Shown: piece after piece, positions 10,516 through 21,525 of the stretch
Layout: each line of letters opens with the position of its first letter
Numbering within the stretch: position 1 is the stretch's first letter
Source: Okapia johnstoni
Taxonomy: Eukaryota > Chordata > Mammalia > Artiodactyla > Giraffidae
NCBI GenBank assembly: GCA_024291935.2
Contig: CM044309.1
Span: 34,992,001 to 35,056,000 of the forward strand
Direction of reading: 5' to 3'
DNA: 64,000 bases
Made by a program: the position numbers and the translations under genes
The notes under the pieces: generated by a model
Told to the model about the DNA's origin: nothing
Database searches by the model: none
The model's input: only the letters and a program-made list of their open reading frames with translations

Positions 10516-12218
10516 GATGTTAGTGGGAAGATGTAGATATATTTCTAGATATAACTACATAACCACATTGAGTATGGATCCCAACTCAATGGTCTCATTA
10601 GGATACTAGTGAACTCTTTTGTCTCAGGTGCCTATGGCAGTGTCTATTGTAGTTTGGGTTCCAGTCTTTTTTAATCATTATGGTTCTTCAACTTGCTATC
10701 TCCTTTGCCTTAGTTTTTATGTCCCTCTTCCTGATCCTTCTTTCTTTCACATTTGTTAAATATTTAGAAGTGTGTTTCAGGCACAGAGTTAAATTTTGTC
10801 CTCTCACTACAGTGCTAATAGAACGATGGTCTGCCAGTCCATGAACAGCTAGTTTCTGGTGGACTGTGAGAAAAGCACAGAAATTGAGAGCAACCAGTTA
10901 GAAACATTTCCAGCCATTGAACTTTACTAAGACAGTGAATTTTAGGTCTGATGAATCTAGCAACAAAAGGTGGGGCCCAGGATTTTCCATGCATTTGTTC
11001 TTAATTCCATTTACCTAGTAATGTGTTTCCTACTCTCTTAAGCTTAGATTAATCTAAGCTTAAAACTTCACCAATCTCATGGATTCTGGAAACCAGTCAA
11101 TATGCTTATAACATATTTATTTCTGCTAAAGGAATACTGCAACAGATTGGAGGAAGTCTACTCAAACAATCTTTCAGGAAGAGATAGATTTTTTTTTAAT
11201 TCCAATTTTTTTTAAATTCCAAATCTAAGTTTTAAGGTTAGATTAGTTTAGTCTAAGGAACCAAAGGAAAGCACCTTTGCTGTGACCAGAAGCGCCTCCA
11301 AATTCAGGCCTCAGAATAGCCTGTGATAATGACACTAACATTGTCACTGCCTCCACCGTCAGAATGTAACCCGACCCTGGACCACAGGGGTTGCAGCTAC
11401 TTGCTGCCACTGAACACAAAGATGCTGCCATGTCCACTGCTTTTGAAATTCTGTAGTCCCTGACTTCAACTCTTTGCATCACTCACTTTAAATTACTGGC
11501 ATATAATATCCTTTTGCCAAGGCAAGATCTGTCATCAAATGGCTTCTTAAAATACCTATAATGTCTATGAATACCATCTGCCACTGATGGCTGTCCCATT
11601 TGTGGTGGTTCCCTTTTCCCAGGAGCCAGACTTTGGTTATAGACAATGGGCTAGCAGATGGTCCCTGGGCAGTCATTGAAGATACTGAAGAGATTCAAAC
11701 CAGGGATTGAGAAGCAATGTCATGGCAACATTCCTAAAACATATGCCACATTTTTTTTTTTTGCTGTAAATAAAAGCACTTTTGCATAATTGCCTGTAAT
11801 ACTCAGAAGTATCTGTTCCCCTGGTGGCAATGTTTAATTAAGGGCATGAAGCTTTAAAATTCTCAGACATACAAGCTCAGCATCAATACTACTCCTTATT
11901 TAATCTTCATCCTCAGAAAGAAAGAAGAGGTATCTAATCTGTAAGCCAGAGTTCCCCAGAAGTCATAAGAAGAAAAATATCAAAACTACATGGAAACCAA
12001 TGACTTACACATGATGTTCTGGACATCATCCCCAGTGTAACACCGATATAGTCTCTCCTTGGTATCTTGTTTTCCTTTACAAAATAAATATTAATACAGC
12101 AATTTCATGCTTCCTCAGGAGAGAGCCAGAATTATGTTTCTAACAAGAAGCTGCTATTAAGGAACAAGGCAGAGGAAGCCTCTAATAAGGGGAGTAAAAT
12201 GACACAAAATAATGCATC
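10516..12218. other. Unclassified region, no gene
   Basis: No known family securely recognised. Contains the 26-bp palindrome at 11038-11063 (separate entry). The stretch at 11240-11690 has more balanced composition and might be a diverged LTR or DNA transposon, but I cannot place it. Confidence 0.45.
11038..11063. repeat. 26-bp perfect palindrome
   Basis: The half-site TTAAGCTTAGATT (11038-11050) is followed immediately by its exact reverse complement (11051-11063), with no spacer. It includes two AAGCTT hexamers. The next flanking pair mismatches, so the palindrome is exactly 26 bp. Confidence 0.95.
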
Positions 12219-12432
12219 ATGTTGTGCTTTAGTCGCTCAGTCGTGTCTGACTCTTTTGCGACCCCATGGACTCTAACCCATCAGGCTACTACATCCTTGG
12301 GATTTCCCAGGCAAAAATACTGGAGTGGGTTGCCATTTCCTTCTCCAGGGGGTCTTTTGGACCCAGGGATCGAACCTGTATCTCCTTCATTGGAAGGCAG
12401 ATTCTTTACCGCCAAGACAGCAAGGCAGCCCC
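12219..12432 (-). repeat. Bov-tA SINE, near full length
   Basis: 'ttagtcgctcagtcgtgtctg' at the left, 'aatactggagtgggttgcc' in the middle, and a tRNA-head remnant with the inverted B-box 'gggatcgaacctg' at the right. The head end is degraded (ccaagacagcaaggcagccc). Confidence 0.95.
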
Positions 12433-14525
12433 TTTTCTTTCATTACCATCCCCTGTAATCATTTCCAAAGCAACCTTCTTGGCCAAAGGCGATGACTTCC
12501 CCATCAGTTTGAGGTGTAGCTGGAGAATGTGGCTCCATTTCTCTTTACTGCCATCATTGGAAACCAGAGATTGGCTGTACGAAAGTGACTGCAGGTGAGG
12601 CACACCTAAGAGACCTAAAATACTCAAAACATTTTTGTGTGTGTTATAAAATAGTATATTCTGATGGTTGGATGTGGGAAGGAAAATAGAAGAGGCTTGG
12701 GGAGAGCTTGCTGTTTTCTTCACTGCAGAACTGAGTAGAAAATAGTTCTAATGACTTGGCATGTGACAGGCTCTTAGTTATCATCCAAATTAAAGTGAGT
12801 TTCTGGAGCATGGAGTGTCTGTAAGCCTGGCATTTGTAGAAATGATAGTTTGAGAAAAAGCTTTTAGCATATTCTCAGCAATAGCTAAATGTGAAATGAA
12901 AGACTTCTTCCTGTTCTGAGGAGTGAATTTTTATAGAGATCTCATGTGTGATTATATCATTTTGAGGGTGAAGGAGAATTTAGGATATTCTTAGTGTATT
13001 TTCTTCAACATTTCCTATGCACTTTTTCTACAAAGTAACCAAGTTTAAAATTCACAGAATGTGCAACTATTATGATACTATATATAATTCCAACACCATA
13101 GAGACAGTACTAAAACAATGCAATTCTGGTGATGTGAAGAGTAGAAAATAACATTTTGACAAAAGCAAATCTAACATTATATATACTTTGTTTTATATTT
13201 TAATTTTTAAAACTATAGAAGTATGATAGCACATTTACAGGGAAGTTGGAAAATACAGAACAAGGTTACATAGAGTTCCACTGTATATTACAATTATTTT
13301 TTAAGTAGATAAATTAAGATATTTAGTTGGAGTTTCAATATCAGACTCCCAAAAATTAATAGAATAAATATACAGAGAAGAAGGATGTAGTAGACCTAAA
13401 AAGCACTGTGAACCAATTCAACATAATTAAGCTTTATACAATTTTCACACAACAGTAACAAACAAATTCTATTCAAGTTCCCATAGACTGTAAACTAGAA
13501 GTCACTGGAACATATCCAGAGACACAGAAGCAAGATGCAAAAATTTCATGGCCCAACAGTATTGAAATCATGCAGAGTCTGTTCTCTCATCACTTAACAT
13601 ACACTATCTTAAGTATGAGGTGGACAATGTATTCATTGGTATGATCTATGCAGAATACACCCATGGCCAGTGTTACAGATTCTAGCTCCTCATTCATATC
13701 AAACAAAATGTCCCCAAGATCTGGCCTGTCACAGAAGAACCCAGCACACCGCTGAAACCATCTGACTTGGACTTGAGGCACCAAATTCTGCTTCTGTGTT
13801 TTCAAGTAAGAGAAAGTCACCCTTTTGACAGTCCAAGAGCCACTTCCGAAAAGCCCCATGTGACTCACACATTAATCTTTCCGATTTTAAATTGCATGAC
13901 TAGTGGCATTACATAGAATTCCTAACCTGCATTGCTGGAAGTTTGTAGGGACCATCACATTTTGCTTGCAAATAACAGAATTTCTGATTTTAGTACAAGA
14001 CTATTTCATAGGTACTTTGAGAGTGATTATTCAGAGACCAGGCTAAGTGCTTCCTCATCCTGGAGATTTGAGTTACATTAGGAACAATGCTGATAGCAGA
14101 TAGGAAGTGCATATTCTTTCCATTGGACTGACCCCTATGAATAGGAAAGGAAAGCGATTAGAATACTGTCAAAATTAATGGAATGCTATTTTCATGTCAG
14201 ATAGAATTTCATGAAGGTTTTAGAAACAATTTCAAACCACTCAGAGCGCTGATGCTATTACGGATTATTGAATCTGTATGGCTTGTCATTTGAGCACAAG
14301 ACCCATTTCACATTCATTTCTGCATACCCTCTGCCTTTCACGGTCCCTCACTTCTAAAATTATCTTATTTAATGAATGTATAAACAACTCTGGATAGCTT
14401 AAGGCAGACCCAGAGATTTGGATTGTTGTAAGAACTACCTTCTCTATTCTGTCTCAATTCTCCCTTTTGTAAACAACAAGAACTGAATTTGTTAACTGAT
14501 TTCATATGACTGGCACTACTCTGAA
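12433..14525. other. Unclassified region with one isolated ORF
   Basis: No repeat family recognised with confidence. A minus-strand open frame of 92 codons (13590-13868) lies outside any repeat I recognise. It has no domain I know, and an in-frame stop lies just upstream of its Met. It is treated as unproven (see findings). Confidence 0.4.
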
Positions 14526-14690
14526 TGCTTTGCATTCTAATTTATTGAATCCTCACAACATTCCTTAGAGATTCTGTTATTACCTTTACACAAATGAGTA
14601 TGCTGAGACCCGAGGAGGTTAAGTGACTTGCTGGAGATATTACAGTTATTAAGTGACTGAGCCGTGATTTAAGCTAGCGTATTTTTGGGT
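14526..14690 (+). repeat. MIR SINE
   Basis: Diverged MIR: 'cctcacaacattcc', 'ttattacctttacacaaatgag', 'gaggttaagtgacttgctgg' and 'agtgactgagccgtgattt' occur in the consensus order. Confidence 0.8.
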
Positions 14691-14881
14691 CCCGAACTGT
14701 GATCACAATCATTCCCCTATGCTATTGAAGGCACAAATAAGTTTAAAGAAGAATAGTAAAACTGACACTCTAAAAATTTTTTGGCAGTTTCAGTATCTAA
14801 CCAGCTTATGTTTATCTGAAGATGATACATACAACTATATGTTCATTGCAGCATTTACAGTAGTCAAGATATGGAAACACT

Positions 14882-14940
14882 CACACATATATATGTATGT
14901 ATATATATATGTGTGTGTGTGTATATGTATACACACACAT
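14882..14940 (+). repeat. AT/GT/AC microsatellite inside L1
   Basis: Mixed (CA), (TA), (TG) and (AC) dinucleotide runs lie immediately before 'ataatggaatactactcag'. Confidence 0.9.
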
Positions 14941-15297
14941 AATGGAATACTACTCAGCCACAAAATGGTGATATCTTGGCATTTGCAACAGTGTAGATAG
15001 AACTTGAGGGTATTATGCTAAGTGAAACAAGTCAGACAAAGAAAAACAAACACTGTATAATTTTACTCTTAGGTGAAATATTAAAAAATTTAAAAATAAG
15101 TGAATAAACCAAACCAAAGCAAACACACAGATACAGGGAACAAATTAATGGTTACCAAAGAGAAGTAGGGAGGAGGGAGGGTGAAATGGGTAAAGAAGTG
15201 CAACTGTATGATGACAAAGAGAAATTGCACTTCAGGTGATGAGCATGTTGTAGGGTACACAGAAGTCAAAATATAGTGTTGTACACATGAAATTTAT

Positions 15298-15351
15298 CAG
15301 TCAATTCAGTCATCAGTCATGTACAACTCTTTGTGACACCATGGACTGCTG
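15298..15351 (-). mobile_element. 54-bp BovB 3'-end insertion with 12-bp TSD
   Basis: Reverse complement of the extreme BovB 3' end (inverted 'cagtccatgg...aaagagt...gactga'). It is bounded on both sides by catgaaatttat (15286-15297 and 15352-15363), a perfect 12-bp target-site duplication. Only 54 bp were inserted. Confidence 0.9.
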
Positions 15352-15534
15352 CATGAAATTTATATAATATTATAAACCAATGTTACATCAATTTTTTATA
15401 AAACTGCAGACTGTGGTGTTATCAAACATGCTTTCAACTACAACATATTTTGTGTGTAACAACCAAATCACTCAACTTCACTTGCTTCTTGTCCCTTATT
15501 TGTCCTATGGGAATTATGATAGTCCATTCTTATA

Positions 15535-15645
15535 GATCTGTTTATTCATTCATTACTTCATTCCATCAGTCAACAAAGAATTCTTGAGCATCTGCAGGTT
15601 CCAGGCAGTGTTCCAGCTGCCGGGGAGCCTATAATGAATAAATCA
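15535..15645 (-). repeat. L2 3' end
   Basis: Antisense of the L2 terminus: 'tgtttattcattcattacttc', 'tcaacaaagaattcttgagcatct' and 'ccaggcagtgttccagctgc'. Confidence 0.7.
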
Positions 15646-16028
15646 AGTCTCTTCTTTCTGCAAATTACAGTGGAACATTTTGGGGATTATAAAAGAAGAT
15701 TGCAGGTAAAACTCTCAATACTTGGTGCATAGTAACCTCAAAATATATTAACTATTTTCATAACTAACCCAGAGCATTTTCTTTACCATACGAGTTTAAA
15801 AGGATGATCAAACTTCAGTCTGTAGGCCCTGATAATCTCTATGGAAACACAGAGATTATCAACTAAAGAGAAATAACAATTTGAAAGGTATATTGAAACA
15901 CAGCTGTAGGGTGCTTAATTTTGCTTAAAATTGCTTGAAAAGCTTGGCAGAGGAGGGTTTTTGACATTTCATATTTGATCAGAATATGAAAGAGAAGGAA
16001 TCAACAACTGGATAAGAAAAGAAATGGC

Positions 16029-16222
16029 GGGACCTCCGTGGTGGCTCAGTGGTTAAGACTTCACCTTCCAGCACAGAAGGTGCAGGTTCGATCCCCGGTC
16101 TAGGAGCTAAGATCCCACATGCCTCGTGGCCAAACAAGCCAAAGCATAAAACAGAAACAATATTGTAACATATTCAATAGAGACTTTAAAATGGTCCACA
16201 TTAAAAAATTCTTTAAATAAGA
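16029..16222 (+). mobile_element. CHR-type SINE, full length with TSD
   Basis: Cetartiodactyl tRNA-Glu-derived SINE. It keeps an A-box-like 'tggctcagtgg' and an intact B-box 'ggttcgatcc' (16085-16094), the CHR body 'taggagctaagatcccacatg', and the tail 'aatattgtaacat...gactttaaaatggtccaca' with an A-rich end. It is flanked by aagaaaagaaatggc (16014-16028) and aagaaaagaaagggc (16223-16237), a 15-bp TSD with one mismatch. Confidence 0.92.
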
Positions 16223-16299
16223 AAGAAAAGAAAGGGCAACTGGAATCTGGGTGGAAGGAACAGTATGAGGAAAAGTCAAGAGATGTGAAGATGTATCAT

Positions 16300-16840
16300 G
16301 AGAAAAGGAGCAAAATGGTATGCACAGAAGCCAGAGACTGACAAGAGATGAAATCAGTAAGGCAAAGAGTCACATTGTAAACAGCCTCAAATTCATACAT
16401 GCTAACTAAGAAGTTAGAAACCATCCTAAGTATAATGTGGAAAAATATGAAGCTTTTAAACCAGACAATGAGGATTAGAAGGACATTTTAGAAACATACC
16501 CATACAGATTGGAATGTGAAAACAGAGAGATAGAAAGATCCATTATCATCTGTGGAATAGGTAACTCAGGTGAGATACAAAGAAGTAGCACAGTGAGGTG
16601 AGAAGGTGAACAAACAGATTACAAAATCACTGGGAAGGAGAATCAGGGCAATTTGGTGAAAACAGGTAGGCAAGGAAGAGACTAAGGGAAGTGAATCTTT
16701 CCGAATGCCATTTTCATCATGTTTTAGGAGGTAACATTGAATATTGAAGGAGTCAAGACTCAGAAAGAGCCAGAGTGAACAAGGGATGAAGAGAACAAAG
16801 TAGGAGAGGGAGGACATGGTGCCAGGAGTTTAGAGATTAA
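16300..16840 (-). repeat. Probable L2-derived sequence
   Basis: Purine-rich text such as 'cattgtaaacagcctcaaattc', 'agaagttagaaaccatcc' and 'gcttttaaaccagacaatgagg' matches the general layout of antisense L2 sequence, but divergence is high. No gene is seen. Confidence 0.4.
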
Positions 16841-16850
16841 TCAGAGATTA

Positions 16851-16924
16851 TATATATATGTGTGTTTGTGTGTGTGTGTGTGTATAATAGTTACATATAT
16901 AGCAATTGTTTTATATATATGTAT
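16851..16924 (+). repeat. (TA)n/(TG)n microsatellite
   Basis: TATATATATG followed by a mostly TG run to 16883, then AT-rich text including atatatatgtat (16913-16924), which served as target site for the adjacent Bov-A2. Confidence 0.9.
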
Positions 16925-17192
16925 GCTGCTGCTAAGTCACTTCAGTTGTGTCCGACTGTGTGACCCCATAGAGGGCAGCCCACCAGGCTCCGCCATCCCT
17001 GGGATTCTCCAGGCAAGAATACTGGAGTGGGATGCCATTGCCTTCTCCAGCGCATGAAAGGGAAAAGTGAAAGTGAAGTTGCTCAGTCATATCTGACTCT
17101 TAGCAACCCCATGGGCTGCAGTCTACCAGGCTCCCCCGTCCATGGGATTTTCCAGGCAAGAGTACTGGAGTGGGATGCCATTGCCTTCTCCG
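16925..17192 (-). mobile_element. Bov-A2 SINE, full length, 12-bp TSD
   Basis: Dimer of two related ~120-bp BovA units, each with 'aggcaagaatactggagtgggatgcc' or its variant, joined by a GAAAGTGAAG linker, 268 bp in all. It is flanked by perfect atatatatgtat repeats (16913-16924, 17193-17204). It is high-identity and therefore young-looking, and has the same length as the Bov-A2 at 45838. Confidence 0.95.
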
Positions 17193-17223
17193 ATATATAT
17201 GTATATAGACATATATTTGTATG

Positions 17224-17225
<2 letters not shown>

Positions 17226-17281
<56 letters not shown>

Positions 17282-17294
17282 TATATATATATGT
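17226..17294 (+). repeat. Compound (TA)n(CA)n(TA)n microsatellite
   Basis: About 17 TA units, then about 10 CA units, then about 6 TA units, uninterrupted. Candidate length polymorphism. Confidence 0.97.
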
Positions 17295-17299
17295 GCTGT

Positions 17300-17372
17300 T
17301 ATTTTGTTCAGTTGCTTGGTCGTGTCCAACTCTTTGCAACCCCATGGACTGCAGCATGCCAGGCTTCCCTAT
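17300..17372 (-). repeat. BovB 3' end, ~73 bp
   Basis: 'gttcagttgcttggtcgtgtcc', 'actgcagcatgccaggcttcc': antisense of the last ~73 bp of BovB, abutting the compound microsatellite. Confidence 0.8.
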
Positions 17373-18276
17373 GTATATATGTAACTCTGTTGCCCTCGGC
17401 AAATGGCTATTTTGCTCTAGTTTTTAAAATTCAGGAACAAAATTCAAAGAAATAAATCAAGCAGCATGCAGAAACAGGACACAATAAAGAAATATGGTCC
17501 AATTTCACACACAAAAACAACTATAGTACAATAGATTCTGGATGAAGAAGAGAGCATATACAGGGACTAGCTGAGCATAAAGGAGGAGCCCTAATAACTA
17601 TACTGAGGACTTTTATAATCTAAAATGGCACCATAGACAGCATTTTTTCCTAACAAATTTCAGTACATTAAAAATAAAACAATCTAAAACTAGAAATTAG
17701 AAAAGCTCAATGAAACACGGAGGGAAATGATCATTTTGTTTTATGAGGAAATTAAGGTGCAGAGAGGCTTCACAGCTAATAAAGAAATCTGACATTCAAA
17801 CTCCAAACTCTTTTTTATAATTTGAAGGATCTTTTCACTGCATCAGTCTTTTTGTCTTTCAGATGTAAAATAAGAAACTTATTGATGTAACAAAAGAATA
17901 CTGACTTATTGGATGAGGTGAACTTGGCAAAATACTAAGAGAAAGCAATTCTATTTTCTCTTACCATTTCTTTTAACACTAGTTATTGGATAATACGCAA
18001 TTAATAATATGACCAGGAAAGTTCAATATTAATATTTTCAAGTTTCTGCCAACTAAAGACCACTTTACCTCTCGGTTTAGTACTATCTTAGGTAAAATAC
18101 TCTGGCTTATCATTTCTCTGCTACTGGCTCTATTTCCATGCCTCTTCAGACTGTGTACCTGGGGCCTCAACAGGTTAGGGGTCAGCAAAGGTCATAATGG
18201 CTGGTTTTAAGGGTTTTAATCTGGTCTTCCGGGTTTTTCTCATAAGATGTTTTTGTGAATTTCTCAGAAACATCGA
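17373..18276. other. No gene recognised
   Basis: A MIR-like remnant ('atgaggaaattaaggtgcag', about 17737-17800) is the only repeat I can suggest. Confidence 0.5.
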
Positions 18277-18488
18277 AGGACTTCCCAGGTGGCACTACTG
18301 GTAAAAGACCTGCTTGCCAATACAGGAGACCCAAGAGATGTGAATTCGATCCCTAGGTCGGGAAGATTCCCTTGGATAGGATGGTATCCCACTTCAGTAT
18401 TCTTGCTTGGAAAAATTCCATGGGCAAAGGAGCTTGGCGGGCTACAGTACGTGTGGCCACAACACGACTGAGAAACTGAGCATCAGCC
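18277..18488 (+). repeat. Bov-tA SINE, near full length, diverged
   Basis: Starts 'ggacttcccaggtggcac', with B-box-like 'aattcgatccc', 'cagtattcttgcttgg' and 'cacaacacgactgagaaactgag'. More diverged than most Bov-tA copies here. Confidence 0.93.
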
Positions 18489-19899
18489 AGGAGCACCGAT
18501 CTTTGATTGCAGTTTCATGGAGTCGGAAATGCCGCTTTTCATCTGGCTGACAGCTTAGAAAGTAAAGCACCTTTATCTTGAGCTTCTGTACCTGGCAATC
18601 CACCCCTACACTCTATCTGAAGTGTTCCCATCATTCCAGGCAGAAAGCCCTCTTGAGTGGAGTCGTCTCAAGATGTCTCCCTCTTCCATCATTCCACCTT
18701 TGAGGCAGTTGAGACTGATCCCAAAATGGCTTCTTAGATATCAATAAACACATCAACCCAGAAGTCAGGCGCATGTCATCGCGTCCCCCAGATCACACCA
18801 GGGCCTGTCGGGCTCTGAGAGGTTCTCATGGAATGTGGGGTACAAGTTGAAGCACCTTTTTCTCATCTTCAATTGAGGGTGGGGGCTGTGGTAGGAAGTT
18901 TCTAAGAAGACCGTAATAAAGAACTTGTCAATTTTCTTTCTCCCCCACATTTTTCAGGGATCCTTCTCGCTTCTCAACCACACAAATGCAAACACATTTT
19001 ACATTAGAAGCTGAAAATTCTATATTAGTTTTCTGTTTTTCTGTGCAGATTGTCTGAGAGCAAATGATGAACATCCCTGTTTCTTCTGTTTAGGGGCAAG
19101 GAGCATTACAGGAAAATAAAGCCATACGTGCTGTTCAGTATCTCAAGTTTTAATCTACAACACATTAACACTTCACATACAATCTGCTACAATAGGAAAA
19201 CCGGAAACAAAGTAAGTGCTTCATGTTTATTCAAACACATCGTGCTGAAGCCAGACATAACAAAGAGGTTCTCATCCTGTGCTTCTTCATCCAGGACTTC
19301 CCGTTGGCCCTGCTCCCTCTTCCTCCTTCCCTAGCCTTTCTCTGACTTCCATTCATTTCACTTTTCCTTTTTATGATGTGTTTCCTTTATTTTTTTTTTA
19401 ACTCTCCTTCCTGAGAAATGATTGCTGTAGAGAGTTCATAAAGCTGCGCTCACTGTAGTTTAGACCATTTGCCCAGTACATGGCAGGACATTTGTTTCAC
19501 AGGCAGTTACATCACCTGAACTGGCTCAGGGTCTAAGGAGAAACCTGCTATTACTTAAATCATCTCAATCAGCAACTTTACACAGGAAACAATGCTATCT
19601 TCATGCACAAGCATTGTGACAACTGTTTACGATAAGAAAGTATAAAAGATATAAAATAATGAAATATTAACTTGAGAATACTGAAATTTGTGAATAAAAT
19701 TACTTTTGTATGGAATATGCATCCCATGTTCATAAATATGATGTTATGCAGATTTTCAGAGAAGATAACATGTGATGTTAGTATTGCTAGTACTGATCCT
19801 AAAAAGTAGTGATGTAGATACAGAGTTATTTTTTAACTTTTAAAATATAAAGTCTCATCCACGCTAGCCTCCATCATTATGTCCTGAATTGGGGTTTTC
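18489..19899. other. Unclassified region
   Basis: Relatively GC-balanced between 18500 and 18960, then AT-rich with a T9 run at 19391. No coding domain, conserved RNA or repeat family recognised. Confidence 0.45.
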
Positions 19900-20190
19900 T
19901 ATCTCCTGCCAATAACAAGGCTGTGTTCCATGAGTCCTTACACACTCTAGCCCCACTAGACTTGACACAACTGAATGTCCTTTTGCTCTCTCTGGCTTTA
20001 TAATGTTGTGATTAACAATATATGCCTGGCAGACTTCCATGTCAGCCTTCCCTCCTAACACTCAATTTGTCTTGCATCCCTCTGAACACATACCAACACT
20101 TACACATACGTACAAATCTGCGTGCACAGCACTTAGCAAGTTGTTTACTGAATAAATGACAATGAGAGAGTTAATGAATGAAAGCATATT
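19900..20190 (+). repeat. L2 LINE 3' region
   Basis: 'cacactctagccccactagacttg' and the terminal pattern 'cagcacttagcaagttg...tgaataaatgac...ttaatgaatgaa' follow the sense L2 3' end, with high divergence. Confidence 0.6.
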
Positions 20191-20816
20191 AAGGATACGT
20201 TGCTAAGTGGTTCTCTGATGGAGCTGAGGTACAAGAATTAGACATTTTGATTGACCATCCCAATCCACAGACTAACTTTGATCATTTGTAAAAATGGTAG
20301 CTGCAATGATCTCTTCCATTCCCTTCTTAAAAACTATTCTTCAAGTTCTGTCTGATGATCTGGCACTCACAGACTATAATGTTCTTCTATGAATTACCTT
20401 CTTCAAACAGAAATTATCAGTCACTCTTTGTATGATCTTTTGTTCTCAATATTTTACAGTGTACCTATTTTCACTATCAGACAATAGAAATTGTTCTCAC
20501 CCAAATCAACAAAAATCTTTGAGTTGCTAAATTTAATCACCTACTTTCAGTCCTACATACCTTCCTTGTAGTACTTGGCATTGTTCACTCTTACTGACTC
20601 TTTCTAATAATCTATCCTGATATCTGTCTTCCACTGTCTCTAGTGTCTAGTGATCATGTGACTATTCCTATTCTTTCTTTTGTTGGCTTATCCTTTGTCC
20701 ATTCTCTGTGTGTGTTAGCCTCCCATACTAGAGAGCTCTAAAACTTGGACCAAAGATTCTACCTTGGAAATACTCTCACATTGCTTTTAGCTATAAGCAA
20801 ATTTCAATTATGTCTT
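20191..20816. other. No gene recognised
   Basis: Pyrimidine-rich sequence; part (20470-20700) may be old L2 but cannot be assigned. Confidence 0.4.
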
Positions 20817-21306
20817 TGCTGCTGCTCAGTCGCTCAGTCCTGTCTGACTCTTTGGGACCCCATGGCCTGCAGCAAACCACGTTCTTTGTCCTTCATTATT
20901 TCTTGGAGCTTGCTCAAACTCATGTCCATTGAATCGGTGATATCATCCAACCATCTCATCCTCCAACATCCCCTTCTTCTCTGGCCTTCGATCTTTCCCA
21001 GCATCAGTCTTTTCCAATGAGTCAGTTCTTTGCATCACGTGGCCAAAGTATTGGTGTTTCAGCTTCAGCATCAGTTCTTCCAATGAATATTCAGAGTTGA
21101 TTTCCTTTAGGATTGACTGATTTGATCTCCTCGGAGTCCAAAAGACTCTCAAGAGTCTTCTCCAGCACTACAAATTGAAAGTATCAATTCTTCAGCACTC
21201 AGCTTTCTTTATGGTCCAATCTCACATCCATATATGACTACTGGAAAAAGCATAGCTATACAGACCTTTGTTGGCACAGTGATGTTTCTGCTTTTTAATA
21301 CTCTGT
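20817..21306 (-). repeat. BovB LINE, 3' half of split copy
   Basis: Antisense BovB 3' end through the C-terminal part of the RT ORF: 'gctcagtcgctcagtcctgtc', 'ctcaaactcatgtccattga', 'ccaatgaatattcagagttgat' and 'gtcttctccagcactacaa'. It is interrupted by a SINE at 21307. Confidence 0.95.
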
Positions 21307-21525
21307 AGGGCTTCCCTGGTGTTTCAGCAGTAAAGAATCTGCCTGCAATGCAGGAGATCTGAGTTCGGTCCCTGGTTTGGGAAGATCCCCTGGAGGAAGG
21401 CATGGCAACACATTCCAGTACTCCTGCCTAGAGAATCCCATGGACAGAGGAGCCTGGCAGGTTATGGTCCATAGGGTCTCACAGAGCTGGACACAGCTGA
21501 AGCAACTAAGCAGCATCAGCAGCAG
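21307..21525 (+). mobile_element. Bov-tA SINE nested in BovB
   Basis: Complete SINE in the opposite orientation to its host: head 'gggcttccctggtg', 'aagaatctgcctgcaatgcagg', 'gaggagcctggcagg', and end 'gctgaagcaactaagcagc' followed by CAGCAG. The BovB reading resumes on the far side. Confidence 0.95.

Larger units (their letters stand above)
14826..15420 (+). repeat. L1 ORF2 end and 3' UTR (old copy)
   Basis: Sense-strand L1 terminus: 'ttcattgcagcatttacag', 'caagatatggaaacac', a dinucleotide expansion, 'aatggaatactactcagcc', 'tatgctaagtgaaacaagtcagac' and 'atggttaccaaagagaag'. It is interrupted at 15298-15351 by a tiny BovB insertion. Coding is decayed. Confidence 0.85.

Noticed and set aside
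16029..16222. A- and B-box sequences considered as a tRNA gene
   Set aside because: They belong to the tRNA-derived head of a CHR-type SINE; no complete cloverleaf. The same holds for the Bov-tA heads.
17027..17455. A 142-codon frame with repeated Ile-Tyr and Thr-His
   Set aside because: Translation of a Bov-A2 SINE plus TA/CA microsatellites.
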